Assembly (NCBI GenBank): GCA_009602725.1
Contig: WELB01000054.1
Coordinates: 262,342 to 318,397, forward strand
DNA: 56,056 bases
Source of the DNA: Spirogloea muscicola
Lineage: Eukaryota > Streptophyta > Zygnematophyceae > Spirogloeales > Spirogloeaceae
Reading direction: 5' to 3'
In this document: positions 1-11,059 of the stretch, piece after piece
Position numbering within the stretch: the stretch's first letter is position 1
Layout of the letters: each line of letters starts with the position of its first letter
The notes under the pieces: generated by a model
The model's database searches: none
The model's input: only the letters and a program-made list of their open reading frames with translations
Told to the model about the DNA's origin: nothing
Position numbers and translations under genes: made by a program

Positions 1-41
<41 letters not shown>
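1..41. repeat. (GGC)n microsatellite at window edge
   Basis: The window opens inside a pure GGC trinucleotide tract. Similar GGC/CCG tracts lie in or beside the first exons of most host genes here, so this one may mark the 5' end of a gene lying outside the window. Confidence 0.9.
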
Positions 42-225
42 GGGCGTAGGGGGAGCGGGAGTCGGTTGCCGGTGGACCACGCGTGGCGAGGCTGCGAAGA
101 GAAGAAAGAGCTCGCCCGGCTGAGAGAGAAAGCGGCTGCTGATATGAAAGAATCGGCTGTGAAATGCCAGCCAGATGCATACAGGTGTTCATGACGGAGC
201 CAAAGGCTAGGCAGACAGGGCGCCC

Positions 226-410
226 TCAATACCCCCGTGTCAGCAGTAGGAAGTCAGATGAGCTGAGGGGAGGAAGAGCAACCCCGCTGCGCAAGCCAGA
301 GGCTGCTGCAAGGGCGCGACCAGCGCGGCGGTGCAAAGCAAGCGCTTGGGAGCGCTGCAGGGACATAGACAGTCGCATACTGTAGCAGGACACCAGACCC
401 AAAGGCACCG
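226..410 (-). mobile_element. LINE 3' fragment (C-terminal end of ORF)
   Basis: The reverse strand encodes about 50 residues that match the C-terminus of the LINE ORFs at 20.6-22.3 kb: a MRLSMSLQRS start, an HRRAGRALAAASG core and a terminal LLLTRGY followed by stop. Everything upstream is missing, the usual result of 5' truncation during target-primed reverse transcription. No intact coding capacity remains. Confidence 0.8.
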
Positions 411-519
411 AGCCACCGGGAAGGGCAGCACCCCGCCGGGTGGTCCTTGTACTTGTGCTGAGAATGGTGTCCTGCTTGTTGCGCCCTTCTGGGCCCCTTC
501 AGAGCCTTGTGCTATCCTT

Positions 520-1350
520 GCCTCCATCCTCCCCCTGTTCTGCCATAGCATCTTCCGGCCCCTCTGTAGCTGCTAATCAAAGAAACCGCTTGTAGGCCCC
601 TCCGAGCCTCTGTCAATTCTTTTTGGACTGGCTTTTCGCAGCCCTTGGCCCCCATTGGGAGTGCCACTTCTTCTATCCTTGCCTCTGGGCTGGCCCTCTC
701 ACATTCCCTTCTGGCTATTAGGTCTCCGTATTATGTAGCATTGTTTAGTCTGCACTCGACTCTGCCTGAACAATGTATTGGCTTGAATTGGCCTCCCTTT
801 CAATTCATGCGCCCCGCGCGCCTTCTCTCTGGCCCCTTCGTGATTTGGACCCTTCGATCGAGCCTTGTCAATTCTTGACGAGCTGGCTCATCACAGCCCT
901 TGCCCCCATTGGGAGAGCCACGTCTTCTCCATTGCCACTTGCCTTGCGCTGCAAGAGCCTGCTTCTCTCTCCTGCTGACTGGGCCTCGGGCGGCGGGCCG
1001 CCGTGGCGCCCATTCGAAGATTCCGCGGTGCGCTGCGTAGCCCCCCGCCCACGTCACCGCCAGCTTGGCGTCCAGCGTGGCGCCGCTGGGGGCCCGCCTC
1101 GCGGGGGGGGAGTCGCCGCTATGCTGGCTCCACGTCGGCGCCCCACGCGGCCAGCCGCCACAGCGGACGGCAGGACTGGGGGGTCTCCCGTTGCCGCCTC
1201 TCGTGGTCTCGGGAGGCGCTCCTTCCTCTTCCTCCAACTTTCACAGACATCGCCCCCTTTCCGTGTGACCCTGTCAATTTGGGCTGGCTTTCAAGCCATC
1301 GCCCCCTTTGCAAAAACAACTTTTGGGCTGGCCTCTCACAGCCATCGCCC
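520..1350 (+). repeat. Solo LINE 3' UTR modules, three in a row
   Basis: Three plus-strand units (about 520-690, 870-940, 1265-1350) resemble the 3' UTR behind the LINE stop codon at 20618. Each has a T-rich lead, a GGCTGGC...AGCC hairpin core and, in the first two, a conserved tail reading roughly CCCCCATTGGGAG and GCCACTTCTTC. The first also carries the upstream UTR segment around CATAGCATCTTC. No LINE coding sequence is attached, so these are tail-only insertions or leftovers. I could not interpret the GC-rich stretch at 1000-1230. Confidence 0.6.
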
Positions 1351-1547
1351 TTTGGGACGAGCATTCTCCCTGGAGTGCTGCATCTTGGAAGCCAGTGTGT
1401 ATGACTGCATCGCCGCGCTCAGATTGCACCCCTCCACTCGAGGAGGAATGGACATGGCCAAAGGCGGGCAGGTATCAGATGAAGTGCTGATGTGCAATCA
1501 GGCAAACGAGGCTGCAGAGGCTGCAAGGACAGATAGAGCGCCAAGTA

Positions 1548-3225
1548 TTAATTGTACGTCCTTTTTGCGCCGAGTAGGGTGTTATCAAGAAGCATAGCTA
1601 TTGTCATGGGGCCAACGCCGCCAGGCACAGGTGTTATCCATCCTGCAACCTGCTTGACAGCGCCATAGTCCACGTCGCCAACAAGCCTATAGCCAGCTTT
1701 CTTGGTGGGATCGTCCACAGCGTTTGTGCCAACGTCTATCACTGCAGCTCCCGGTTTGATCCAATCCGCTTTCACCTGTTCAGAGGAGGCTAGCACACAC
1801 ACTTCAGGAGCCAGTAATAATGCAACTTTACGAGGCAAGCGTTGGCGAAACCCTTTGTCTATCATCTGCATGCAGGTGCTTGGTCAACAACCCATACTCC
1901 AAGGCCCTAAGACACAGAACTGCATGGACGTACCATCTCTGCTTGCCCAGCCGCAGCCACAACAATATCAGCATCCCTCACTATATGTGCAGGATCAGTG
2001 GTTCGTGAATGGACAACTGTAACTGTTGCGTCACGCTCAAGGAGCATCATTGCTACAGGTAAGCCAACTATATTACTCCTCCCTACGACTACAGCCCTCT
2101 TGCCAGAAATTGAGACTCCACTCTGCTCGAGTAACTCCATGCACCCCTGCAAAGACAGACGTCAGTGTCAGAGTCACACAAGCGACGATGAAGCGCTGAT
2201 TCATGCGTTGACATATTCTGAGACTGACACATCCTATGTATGGATTGGCTGAAAGGTCCGCTGCCAACTCTTGTAAGGATTGCTCCGCGCAGGAGCTCTC
2301 AACCAACCTTGTGCATGGAGCAAAAAGGGGAGTGTGTCCTTTCATGCACAAGTTGCCAATATTTAACGGGTGGAATCCATCCACATCCTTTTCCACGCTG
2401 ATCTCATTGAGGACTCTTTCCTCATTGACATGTTTTGGAAAGGGTAGTTGCACAAGGATGCCTGCACGGTCCACGCTGACAACGTCATCTCATCTGTGGG
2501 CTGCAGCATTAAGGGTGCAACTCGAGCAAGGCACGGGATTGGTAAATTGGAGCTATTGTTTGCTTCTAACTTGTCCAGACAAGAGAAGCCTGGATTCGTC
2601 CTTTTCACAATAGTGACTATCGCATCTCCCTCACCTCATGGACTCTATGTTGACAAGGGCTGACAAGGGTCCTCCATATGCAGATCTACTTGGTAGGGAA
2701 TTGCCCTCTTACAATGCCCTGCTCGAGCACAGTCTGCTTATACAGCCGCCTGCTTGGACGCCAACACTTGATTGGTCGTTGGCATCAGGGCAACGCACCG
2801 TGCACGTCAGGGTTGGCATTCAGGGCCTTAACGGCGTTGAGGATGTCCTGCTCGCTGCTGTCTCCAGGAGGTCGTGGTCGAATGACCGGATGCCGGCGTC
2901 GGCGCAGGCCTTCCTCTTCATCCGGACATACGTCTGAGAGTCCTTCCGGTCCCCCACTATCACGACGGCCAGGCCAGGCACCTGCGCTCACCACCGCAAG
3001 CAGCCGAGATGGTCGGCGACCTGACCATTCGCTGCTTTCTACGTGGGACTTCGTTGCGCAGCGCCGGCGACGGCGACGCACTCAACTCACGCGCGAAGGC
3101 CGCACCTTGCCGTGCGCGCGCCTCATGACCTCCACCTCGGCGGCGATCCTCGCGGTGACGGCGGCCGCCATGGCCTTGCCGTCGATGACCACAGCGCCGG
3201 CGGGACCGCCACCGCCGTCTGCCAT
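1548..3225 (-). CDS. folD: Methylenetetrahydrofolate dehydrogenase/cyclohydrolase (FolD type), five exons
   Basis: Bifunctional enzyme that oxidises 5,10-methylene-THF to methenyl-THF and hydrolyses it to 10-formyl-THF. Exon 1 (3225-3106) starts at an ATG after a CCG-rich stretch and encodes [12 protein letters not shown]. Exon 2 (2981-2799) encodes [21 protein letters not shown], the folate-site region with the catalytic YVRxK motif. Later exons give GILVQLPFP (from 2461), then [19 protein letters not shown] and TVVHSRT (NADP site), and finally [18 protein letters not shown] before the stop at 1548. Length and motif order match the family. Exon 2 has a one-base frame break near 2858 between HDLLETA and SEQDILNAV; exon length and phase imply one missing base. 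At the exon 3/4 junction the usual CTPKG reads CTRLG if a GTTGAG donor is used. No targeting peptide is evident, so it is probably cytosolic. It is divergent with the thioesterase gene. Confidence 0.9.
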
Positions 3226-3440
3226 CGCGGCGCGCTGGAGGCCTGCCGCCAGCCCGATGCGTCTGCCGGCAGAGGCGAGGCCCGCCGCCGCCGCCGCCGC
3301 CGCGGAGGGCTCGCTCCCACGGCAGGAGGCGGCGGAGGCGGCGGCGGCGGTGGAGGCGGCGGCCTGGTGCCTGGACTCAAGGGTAGGCTTTGGAAAGTTA
3401 GGGTTAGGGTTTTGCGTTGGCGCGACCTACGCTGCCATGG
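3226..3440. promoter_or_regulatory. Short bidirectional promoter with telo-box
   Basis: This gap separates the folD start (minus) from the thioesterase 5' region (plus). It holds a GGC/CCG-rich tract around 3285-3360 and, at 3397-3413, GTTAGGGTTAGGGTTTT. Read on the minus strand this contains AAACCCTAA, the plant telo-box found in promoters of housekeeping genes. A short interstitial telomeric repeat would look the same. Confidence 0.5.
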
Positions 3441-3539
3441 CGCACTAGGAGGGCCGCCCCCGAGGTCCGCCCGGGCGCGNCAGCGCCGGGCTCAGGCTGG
3501 CCCTGCCGTCGTCGTGCCGGGCCTGCCGCTGGCCCTGAC

Positions 3540-6269
3540 GTCGCGGCTGAGCCGTGGCTCTGGAGCCCGGCCGCGCCAGTCGAGCAGATCGCCGACTGCA
3601 TGGACGTCGTGCGGTACCGGCCCGGCGAGCTGCTGGCGCGCGAGGGCACGCGCGGAGACGGCCTGTACGTCGTGTGGAAGGGCCAGGCCGAGGTGCCGCT
3701 GAGCGGCGCGCAGCGCGGCCTCGAGCGCACGCGCATCACCATCCGGGAGGGGGACTACTTCGGGCAGGCCTGCACGGGTCTGTCGCCCCCTCCACTGACA
3801 GCCCCCGTCTGGCTCTGAGCGTTGGCGCAGAGGCTGCGTATGTTGAGCCCAGTGCACGACTTCCATCTCCATGCGTCGTCAAATCTGCGCCGTTTGGTGT
3901 CCGGTGCAGCAGAATGTGGCGGCTTCACCGGATTCTTTGGTACTGGGCTTGCTGTGTACTATGTCACAGAACTCAGGACCTTTCAGACTTGCTTAAGCTT
4001 GCCTGTGTCGTCGAGTGGCAGTCAAGATGGGTCATGGCGCCTCACTCGTGGAAGCCGTGTTTTGCACACCTGCTCAGATCCCAATGGGGGACTCCATCGA
4101 GCTGATGTGATCGCAACCACCGATGTGACGTGCTTCGTCTTGCGCCACGAGCACTCCCACTTGCTGACCGCGTCGTGGAGATTGGAGGTCAGCTGTTCCT
4201 TCCATCAGCGCAGCCGCCTTCTAGGGATGGCTCGACTTGGACCAAGTACCATGCATGGGTGCTAGGGCGTGAGAGCATGTGGTGATCCTTTTCTGGCAGT
4301 CCCCACCAGAGGAGCAAGTGGCTGTTGTGGAGCGCATCTTACAGCTCGAAAAGCTGGAAATTGACCTTTTCAGAGGCCACACGCCGCCGGAAGGCAACCT
4401 GTACCCGAGGGTCTTTGGCGGCCAGCTGCTGGGCCAAGCCCTGGCGGCAGCCTGCAAGTCCGTCAACCCGTCGCTCCTTGTTCACAGCCTCCAGGCCTAC
4501 TTTCTTGTTGCTGGTGATACCACCTGTGAGGAGCCTGTCCCCTCCGCAACATCCGAATCGCTGTTATGTACAGCTTAGCTCGTGCCAATGACGCCAATCC
4601 AAGTTGCCAGCAAGTGGCAAGCGGTGCTTTACTTCCACAGTAGCAACAAGAGGTCCTCAGATAAGTGGTGTCATTGACTGGCAGTGTGCTTGACTGACTC
4701 CTTTAAGCTGCACTTTGGCTTGTGAAGTACCTATTATCTACCGTGTTGAAAGGATCCGCGATGGGACCTCATTTGCTACACGCTACGTGGTTGCTATACA
4801 AAAGGGCAAGAACATATTCAGCATGCATGCATCATTTCAGAAGACAGAAGAGGGCTTCGAGCACCAGGTATGTCCACTGTATCCACATGCCTGCTTTCAC
4901 TAGGCTTTTCTGGGCATCTGTTGCTACCTGTGGGGCATTTGTGCATCATACAAAGTTGATTTGCAGTGAAGCTTTGGCTTCTCGTTGTCTGGTGCACAGA
5001 TTCCCATGCCGAGCTCTGTGCCACTTCCCCAAGAAGTGCTGCCTTGGGATAAACTGCAAGGTGTGCCCCTTTGGTCCATCAAGATGATTAATGACCTTGT
5101 GCTCAATCAAGGTTCTTGCTGATGGTACCTGACAGATGCAAGTGTGATGGAAAGCGTCATCTGCTGAAGCAACGTGCCAATTTTGAGACTGAGGACTTAC
5201 CTTTCACCTCTCATGCAGAAAGCTATAAAACGGACTCCCGGATACCAAGTCGTGTACGCAGAGAAATTGCCAAGAAGAAGCGTCCACTGATGCCAATTGA
5301 CATGCGCTTCATCAACCCAGTGGACAGGTACGGCATATCTTCTGCCTGTCCTTCTGTTGTTAAATTGTTCTCTCAGCATCAGTCGCAGTGGTTATTCTTG
5401 ATTCAGGCATTGTAGGTGCTTGACCACCATCACATTCTTATTGCTGCGTCTTCTATTGATAGGGTGGAACCTGGGAAAAGAGATCCACGACAGCTCATCT
5501 GGATACGTGCCAGGGGCAAGCTGTCCTCAGACCAGGTAGTGGGATCTTTCCAATTGTTGCCTTGAAGGCGTATGCATGGCAGCACTTGGGCTGCTTCAGT
5601 GGTTTTCAGAAATTGTGGGCTGGCAAATCTAACAGATGTCGTAGATGATCAGAATGAAGAAAACAAGTCTTGCAAATTGTCGTGCTCTCTGCAACAGTGA
5701 GGAGCAAGGGCATGCTGCAGCTTACTTGGCTCACCGTGCAGGCCTTGCAGCGCTGTGTGCTCGCATATGCATCAGACTTTTCCTTCCTCGAGACTGCTCT
5801 TCTGCCACACGGAGTGGCTAGCCCCAACCCGCGTCTGGTGATGGCGAGCTTGGATCACTGCATGTGGTTTCACAAGCCCTTGTGTGCTGACGACTGGCTA
5901 CTCTACCAGGCGAGTGCTACTTGAAGCCTTGACTCTGTTAGCTGCAGCTGTAGCACATTACTGCACACAGCATCTGTTTGCACAGTCATGAGGATAAGTA
6001 TGCTGTCACACTGATGAGTCGTGGTCTGCTCGACCATATTGCAGATAGAAAGCCCAAGGTCCTCAGGTTCAAGAGGCTTCTGTCTGGGCCGCATGTACAG
6101 TCAAAGTGGGGAGCTTGTGGCATCGGTTGCTCAAGAGGGTCTAATACGCCTGCCTAACCTTGGAAAGCCCGGCAGTACAGCCACTGTCGAAACGCCTCCA
6201 ACTGTATCACTGCCAGCTGGTGACACCTCCCTGGCTACTCCTTCAGATCAGCCAAGGTCCCGGTTGTGA
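3540..6269 (+). CDS. Acyl-CoA thioesterase II with N-terminal cyclic-nucleotide-binding domain
   Basis: Green-lineage peroxisomal thioesterase that hydrolyses acyl-CoA to free acid and CoA. A cNMP-binding-like domain comes first ([31 protein letters not shown]; exon ends 3777), continuing in 4078-4187 ([20 protein letters not shown]). TesB-type hotdog exons follow: from 4300 ([17 protein letters not shown]), 4728-4867 ([15 protein letters not shown]), about 5180-5330 ([10 protein letters not shown]), then [29 protein letters not shown] and [11 protein letters not shown]. The last group holds the expected Asp, Ser/Thr and Gln of the active site. The protein ends PRSRL; SRL is a canonical PTS1 signal. 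The intron at 5910-6044 appears to use a GC donor (CAG|GCGAGT) with an ordinary AG acceptor. The start codon is unresolved: the frame before 3579 lacks an ATG and contains one N at 3480. The exon junction near 5060-5180 is also uncertain. Confidence 0.88.
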
Positions 6270-8203
6270 GACTTTATTCTCTTTTGTAAAGGGAGACGAT
6301 GTGATTGCAATTAGGGCCACGTGAAGCCAGCCACATAACAACAGTACTCTCTCATTATATGCCCATATACTATAAGAAGCATGGCTTGTACCTCTACGAG
6401 TGGCAGCTGTGTAAGTCAGACTACTTGTGCTTGTTTAAATACAAGCTGCCGACTTTAGATATCTGGCAACTGGTGCTTAATGTGCATTGTGGTCTCCTGA
6501 TGCTACTTCTGCCCGACTGAGCAAGCTGAAGAAGCTGGTCCAACGTTCTCGATCTACCAAGCCCTGACTACAACAATCTAGGCACGCAGTGAATACGCTC
6601 AAAGGCCGATTTAGTATGTTGGTTCACGAGGGAGCGGCGGCTGAGGTCCCTTGCAAAAGGTGCACAAAGAGGCCTCAATGCAAGGGCAGCCTTGTGTGTC
6701 CGCGGAGCAGGAACCTTGAATACTAGCTTGGCACTTGACTCCTGCATAGTGCGCTTGGCTGGTGACAGGTTTGCAGCAGGTAGTTGGTGGAGTTGATTAA
6801 GCTGGGCTGGCAAGATGGCAATGTTTATTCTAGAAACCAAACAAATTGCAAACTTTTTAGTTACTGCATATTGAATATTGGAAGAAAGATTTGTAAGAAA
6901 TACAAAAACAAGAAAAGGATTTGAAAGTCTTCCCTCAATTATCTTGCCTTGTTAAGAAAACAACAATAGGGAGAAGGGGGGGCAGGTTCGAAAAGGAGGG
7001 GCATGTCTAAACAAGATGCATGAGAAAGCGGGAGGATGGCGCGCCAAAGCGACTGCAGTGTTGCAGAGCAGCTAATATCTTCAGCGTATTTGCTACAGTC
7101 CTTTAGTGGTACGCTGTCATAGGCTGTATTCTTGGGCATGGCATGTGATGATGCTATTTTGAGGGTTAGACCAATTAGACCGGTAAGTAATATTTTGCAA
7201 GTTGGTTCCGCATCATTTTGAGCAACCAGCGGTCCCATGGCTCCTACTATCAATCTCTTAGCCTCCGGCAGGTACTTGGGTAGCTGGAGCTGCCGGCGGA
7301 AAGTTCAAGCCATTCCAGCAACTTTCTGTCGAGCAGCGAGTATTCATTTGCCACTAACGTCTTGATTCACCTGCGCAGTGCAGCAAGTATCCATTTGCAA
7401 CTAACCTCTTGATTCACCTGTGCAGTGTGATGCTATATTGTGATCTCTGCTACTGCTTCTGCTACTTCACACCTTAGCTTTTGATATAAGGACTTCGTAC
7501 TTTATGCAGCAGACACGTGTGCACGCACGCTGTATTTTACACTCCGAGCTGCTGGCAGACTGCACGGACAGCCGAGGCAGACGGATGAATGACAACTGGT
7601 AGACAGCTGCACGCTGCAGTAGTATTCATTTGCTTGAGTATCTGCTGCACTGTCATGCTGCTGCTCCAGCATGACCCTCCTTGACAAACTTTGTAGAAGA
7701 TGAGGCAGCCACCTCCTACTGCTGTAGTGGATGCAATCTAATCGCATCCGCTATAGTGCGTTCCGACAGTGAAGGAAAGAACTGATTATTTCGTTTCCCC
7801 GGTGTAAGTACTCCTCCACATTGCACGCAACCTACTTCTGCCATTTTTCACAACTCAAAGTCGAAAATCGTGCTACTTGCAGTCCTGCAAATACTTGTTC
7901 ACTCAGTAAAGTGACCTGTGACCTGAAGAACATCATCAGAATATCGAGAAGTGAACAAATGAATACAAGGCCATGACCAAAGAAGATATTGCACTTGTCA
8001 TGGCAGGAAGGTTACAATCACAGGCAATCTTGATAGTTGCTGCTGCTCATCGCTGGACATGCATGGGCATTGTCCATGGCTGTACGATGCCCAAGTTGCG
8101 CTAATCTTATAGTTCATCTTCCCCTCTGCAAGACGCTGAGCCTCACAGATTCCTCCTTAGGCCCTCAGTTTGTTGTGTTTGACAAGGATACTCTCAGTGG
8201 CAG
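6270..8203. other. AT-richer intergenic stretch between convergent genes
   Basis: About 1.9 kb between the 3' ends of the thioesterase (+) and the secreted Cys-rich protein gene (-). I saw no conserved protein, no convincing splice pattern and no LINE sequence. It contains the short tandem duplication listed separately and is otherwise unassigned. Confidence 0.5.
7333..7426. repeat. Direct tandem duplication, 47-bp unit
   Basis: Two head-to-tail copies (7333-7379 and 7380-7426) share the frame GCAGC.AGTAT.CATTTGC, then CTAAC.TCTTGATTCACCTG and GCAGT, with only a few substitutions. A shorter relative, AGTATTCATTTGC, recurs near 7620. Confidence 0.8.
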
Positions 8204-9510
8204 TCAGAGATGCTTTGGGAGCCTCCTCTTGGGGCAGTTCAGAATCTTGATCTGTCCACTCAGCTGCAACTTTATGATGTTCTGGATGGAGGGGAGGTTC
8301 AAGCAGGCCAGAGCGTTCGCTTGGCTGACAGCCTGCGTGCCCATGCAACATGCAATCAGACTGGCTGCTCCTCGGCAGCTCGCATGCCAACTCTATCAAC
8401 AATCAACAATCAGCATAACCTCTGCCTGGAGGTCAAGGCAAGGAAGTTGCTCCACTTTCACAAAAGCAAGGCCTGACGAGATTGGCAATACTCACTGGGG
8501 GTGCTCCTCTCTTAGGAGGTGGGGAGGGGGCATTCAGCACTGGGCAGCACTTTGTCAGGAGTGTGGCCTGCTTTGTGCAGTACTTGATGATAAAATCTAC
8601 AAAGGGCTTGACCTGCCCAGCGAGCACACACAAAAGGGTGGCGGATTCAGTTCAAGGCATATGCTGTGTGAGAGGCAAGTTTCATTTACTCTACACCATC
8701 ACCTGCTCACTTGGGGAGCTTACACAGAGCAATGCGGAGCGCTTTTGTGACCAAATGCAAATGACATCAGGCGTCGACGGCCCACCTGCGCGTCGGTGTA
8801 GGGGCACTTGCCCTGCTTGATCGGCGGCGGTGCTGCAGTTCAAGTCATGCCGGCTGCTTCAGCACCTTAGCTGGCATCTCAGCCCCAGTTCTTGCGCCCC
8901 CCATGAGGAAGCCTCGGGAACTCTACTTACTGTGATACGGCGGGAATCGGTAAAAGTACGGCGGCGGAGGTGAGTGCTTGGCATGCGACTTCCTTGCCGG
9001 TGACTTGACGACCTTCATGCTGATCATTAGCTGGTCCCGCAGGACTGCACAGAGAACATGCGTACACACGTTGACATTGTTAGCTTGGATGGGCACGGTA
9101 GTGGCCTGTCGAAAGCAGACTGCACCTCAAGTTTCCGAACAGACTTCGAAGCAAGGTGGGCTTGCCCCAAGATGCTCACAAGGCTCCTGTGCAACTTGGA
9201 TACATGCAATTATATATTAGTCAATGGATGTATCTATTCACGGTTGGCAGGGGTGAGAGCCGGCGCGCTGCGGGCAAGGCCAACCAGTGGCCGCCGGTGG
9301 CCGCCAGAGCATCGGGAAAGCCCGCCATACGTTGCAAGAGTCGTCCCAAACTCAACAAGGCCCGCGGATGGCCGTCCAAAAGACGGCTTGGCCGAGAGCG
9401 ATGGGCCGGTGCAGCGGCGGGGCATCGGCAGGCTCACCCTGCATGGGGCTCTGGGCGGCGGCGGCGCCGGCCAGCGCCAGGACGGCGAGGAGGGCGGCGA
9501 CGAGCTTCAT
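8204..9510 (-). CDS. Small secreted cysteine-rich protein, five exons (179 aa)
   Basis: No exact family recognised. Exons on the minus strand: 9510-9438, 9044-8931, 8832-8786, 8612-8496, 8392-8204; each has GT and AG borders and every phase agrees. Exon 1 is a signal peptide (MKLVAALLAVLALAGAAAAQ). Exon 2 is basic, then Pro/Tyr-rich (HSPPPPYFYRFPPYH). The rest holds nine cysteines: KCPYTDAQ, KYC, KCC, ASC, ACC, ALAC and LNC. The CC pairs and the helix-like LNLPSIQNIIKL stretch resemble non-specific lipid-transfer or hydrophobic-seed-protein folds, but the CXC motif of that family is absent. The protein is probably secreted or in the cell wall. If the donor at 8930 is not used, the frame stops three codons later and a 64-residue basic peptide would result. 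Confidence 0.65.
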
Positions 9511-9783
9511 GGCGGCGGCGGCGGCGGCGGGGGGGCGTTTCTGCTTGGGCCGGGGCTGGCCAGGCGGGGGCCGAGGTTGGTGGGCTGGCGGCGTACTCCC
9601 ACCAGTAATGAACCTGCACCCTCGGTGGTCACTAACGCGTGTACCGGCTTGCCTTCAGTACGTGTTTCCGGCTCCTTTCGGCCCTTGAAAAGATCGTGTA
9701 TTAGAAAGAAATGTAGGCCAAATGGCCAGGTACAAAGGCAAGCACATCTAAAAATCTACATAACCTACAGCAGATTGACCCGC

Positions 9784-10190
9784 TCAATAACCACGGGTCA
9801 AAACATAAAGGTCACTACTCGATGCATGAATACTAGATGCCAGTAACGGAGCCCTTCTGCCACCTACTAGAGCTCGCCCAGCTTTCTGGTGCAAGGCACT
9901 AGCCTGAGCACGCTGCAAACAGGCCGAAACTCGACGTCGCAAGAGCGACAGATATGCAGCTGGCAAGCCCATCTCAGCCGGAAACACATCTGCGCGTCGA
10001 GTGTAGCCTAGATTGGCAATGTTTTGAAGCAGAGTGGGACCGAGTCCATTCTTTGTGGAATTGGCCCCCGGCCCCCTTTGAAGAAAGAAGGCTCGCCCAT
10101 AGAGAAAGAGGGGCTGGCAAAGCCAGCCCAAAAAGAATGGACAATTTGAAGAGCTCACTTCTATCTCAGCAGTAGATCCATTACGCGAGA
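9784..10190 (-). mobile_element. LINE 3' fragment, divergent subfamily
   Basis: The reverse strand ends with a LINE C-terminus (RRVSACLQRAQASALHQKAG, then YVLTRGY and stop at 9784). It is preceded by LLQNIANLGYTRRADVFPAEM, a version shared with the copies near 29.1 kb and 54.1 kb but not with the 20.6 kb element. A LINE 3' UTR hairpin (10111-10129) from another insertion lies just upstream and is read through in the same frame. Confidence 0.75.
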
Positions 10191-11059
10191 AAGGCCACTT
10201 CACCAATCGAACGAAGAAGGATTTGCTGGGAAGCAGCAGCTTGTTCCGAAGACCAGTTGGACAAGCGCAGGCGGTGAAGCAGCGAGGTGCTTGCGGGCAC
10301 CAAGAAAGTGTGGTCGGTGGGGGATTGGTCGACCCTTGCTTTTGTGTCAAGCGCCTGCTGGGCCAGGGGCTACACTTGCCAGGATGCCCGCTGCCGCCGG
10401 CCCGGCACAGAGGACAACACTGATGCGGACAAGTAGGTGCCGCGTGGCGGTGTGCTGACCGCCGACCACGGCGCCACGCGCTGCTGTCGGCTCGTGACTC
10501 AGCTGGTCTATGCGAGTCAAGCCGGCATGACGGCCGCGTGGCAGACTCCGGGAGCCCGGGGCTCTGCACGGAGTTGACGCTGTACAGGATCAATAAGGGG
10601 CGCGGCGTTCTAGTGATCGAAGGCAGGCCAGATCAAACCAACTCTGGTCGGGCAAAAGCTCACTGCATAGGAGACCTGGGCCTACAATGAAGGGGTAGTC
10701 GGGAAGGGAACCCCGAGGTGAGGCATGGAAGGATGCTCCGTGGTCTCCTTACTTGCTCTCCCAGGTAATGTCTGCATTCTCCACCCCTTTCCGACCGCTT
10801 CGCCGTGGAGGGCCGGGGTGTTCTGGCACCTGCCATAGCTGGGAGTGGCATCGGGATCCTGCCCTTCCAGTCTTTCCATCACCGCGACAGGCGACGACCG
10901 CCTCCGCTCGTGACCTTCACTCTGCGGAGGCCACGCAGGCTTTGTGGCGGGGGCAGGCTGTTCCGACTCAAGCGCACACTCCGCAATACACGCACGCGGT
11001 GGGTGAGCAGGCTGAAAGGAATGCTCAAGAACGATAGACGTGGTCATACCCGGCTCCCT
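10191..11059. other. No gene recognised
   Basis: GC-rich sequence between LINE fragments. Several overlapping open frames exist on both strands, but none carries a motif I recognise. It may be the decayed 5' part of the element that follows. Confidence 0.4.

Noticed and set aside
7502-7747. Possible small minus-strand ORF
   Set aside because: No motif, no signal peptide, no splice context and average composition; not distinguishable from chance.
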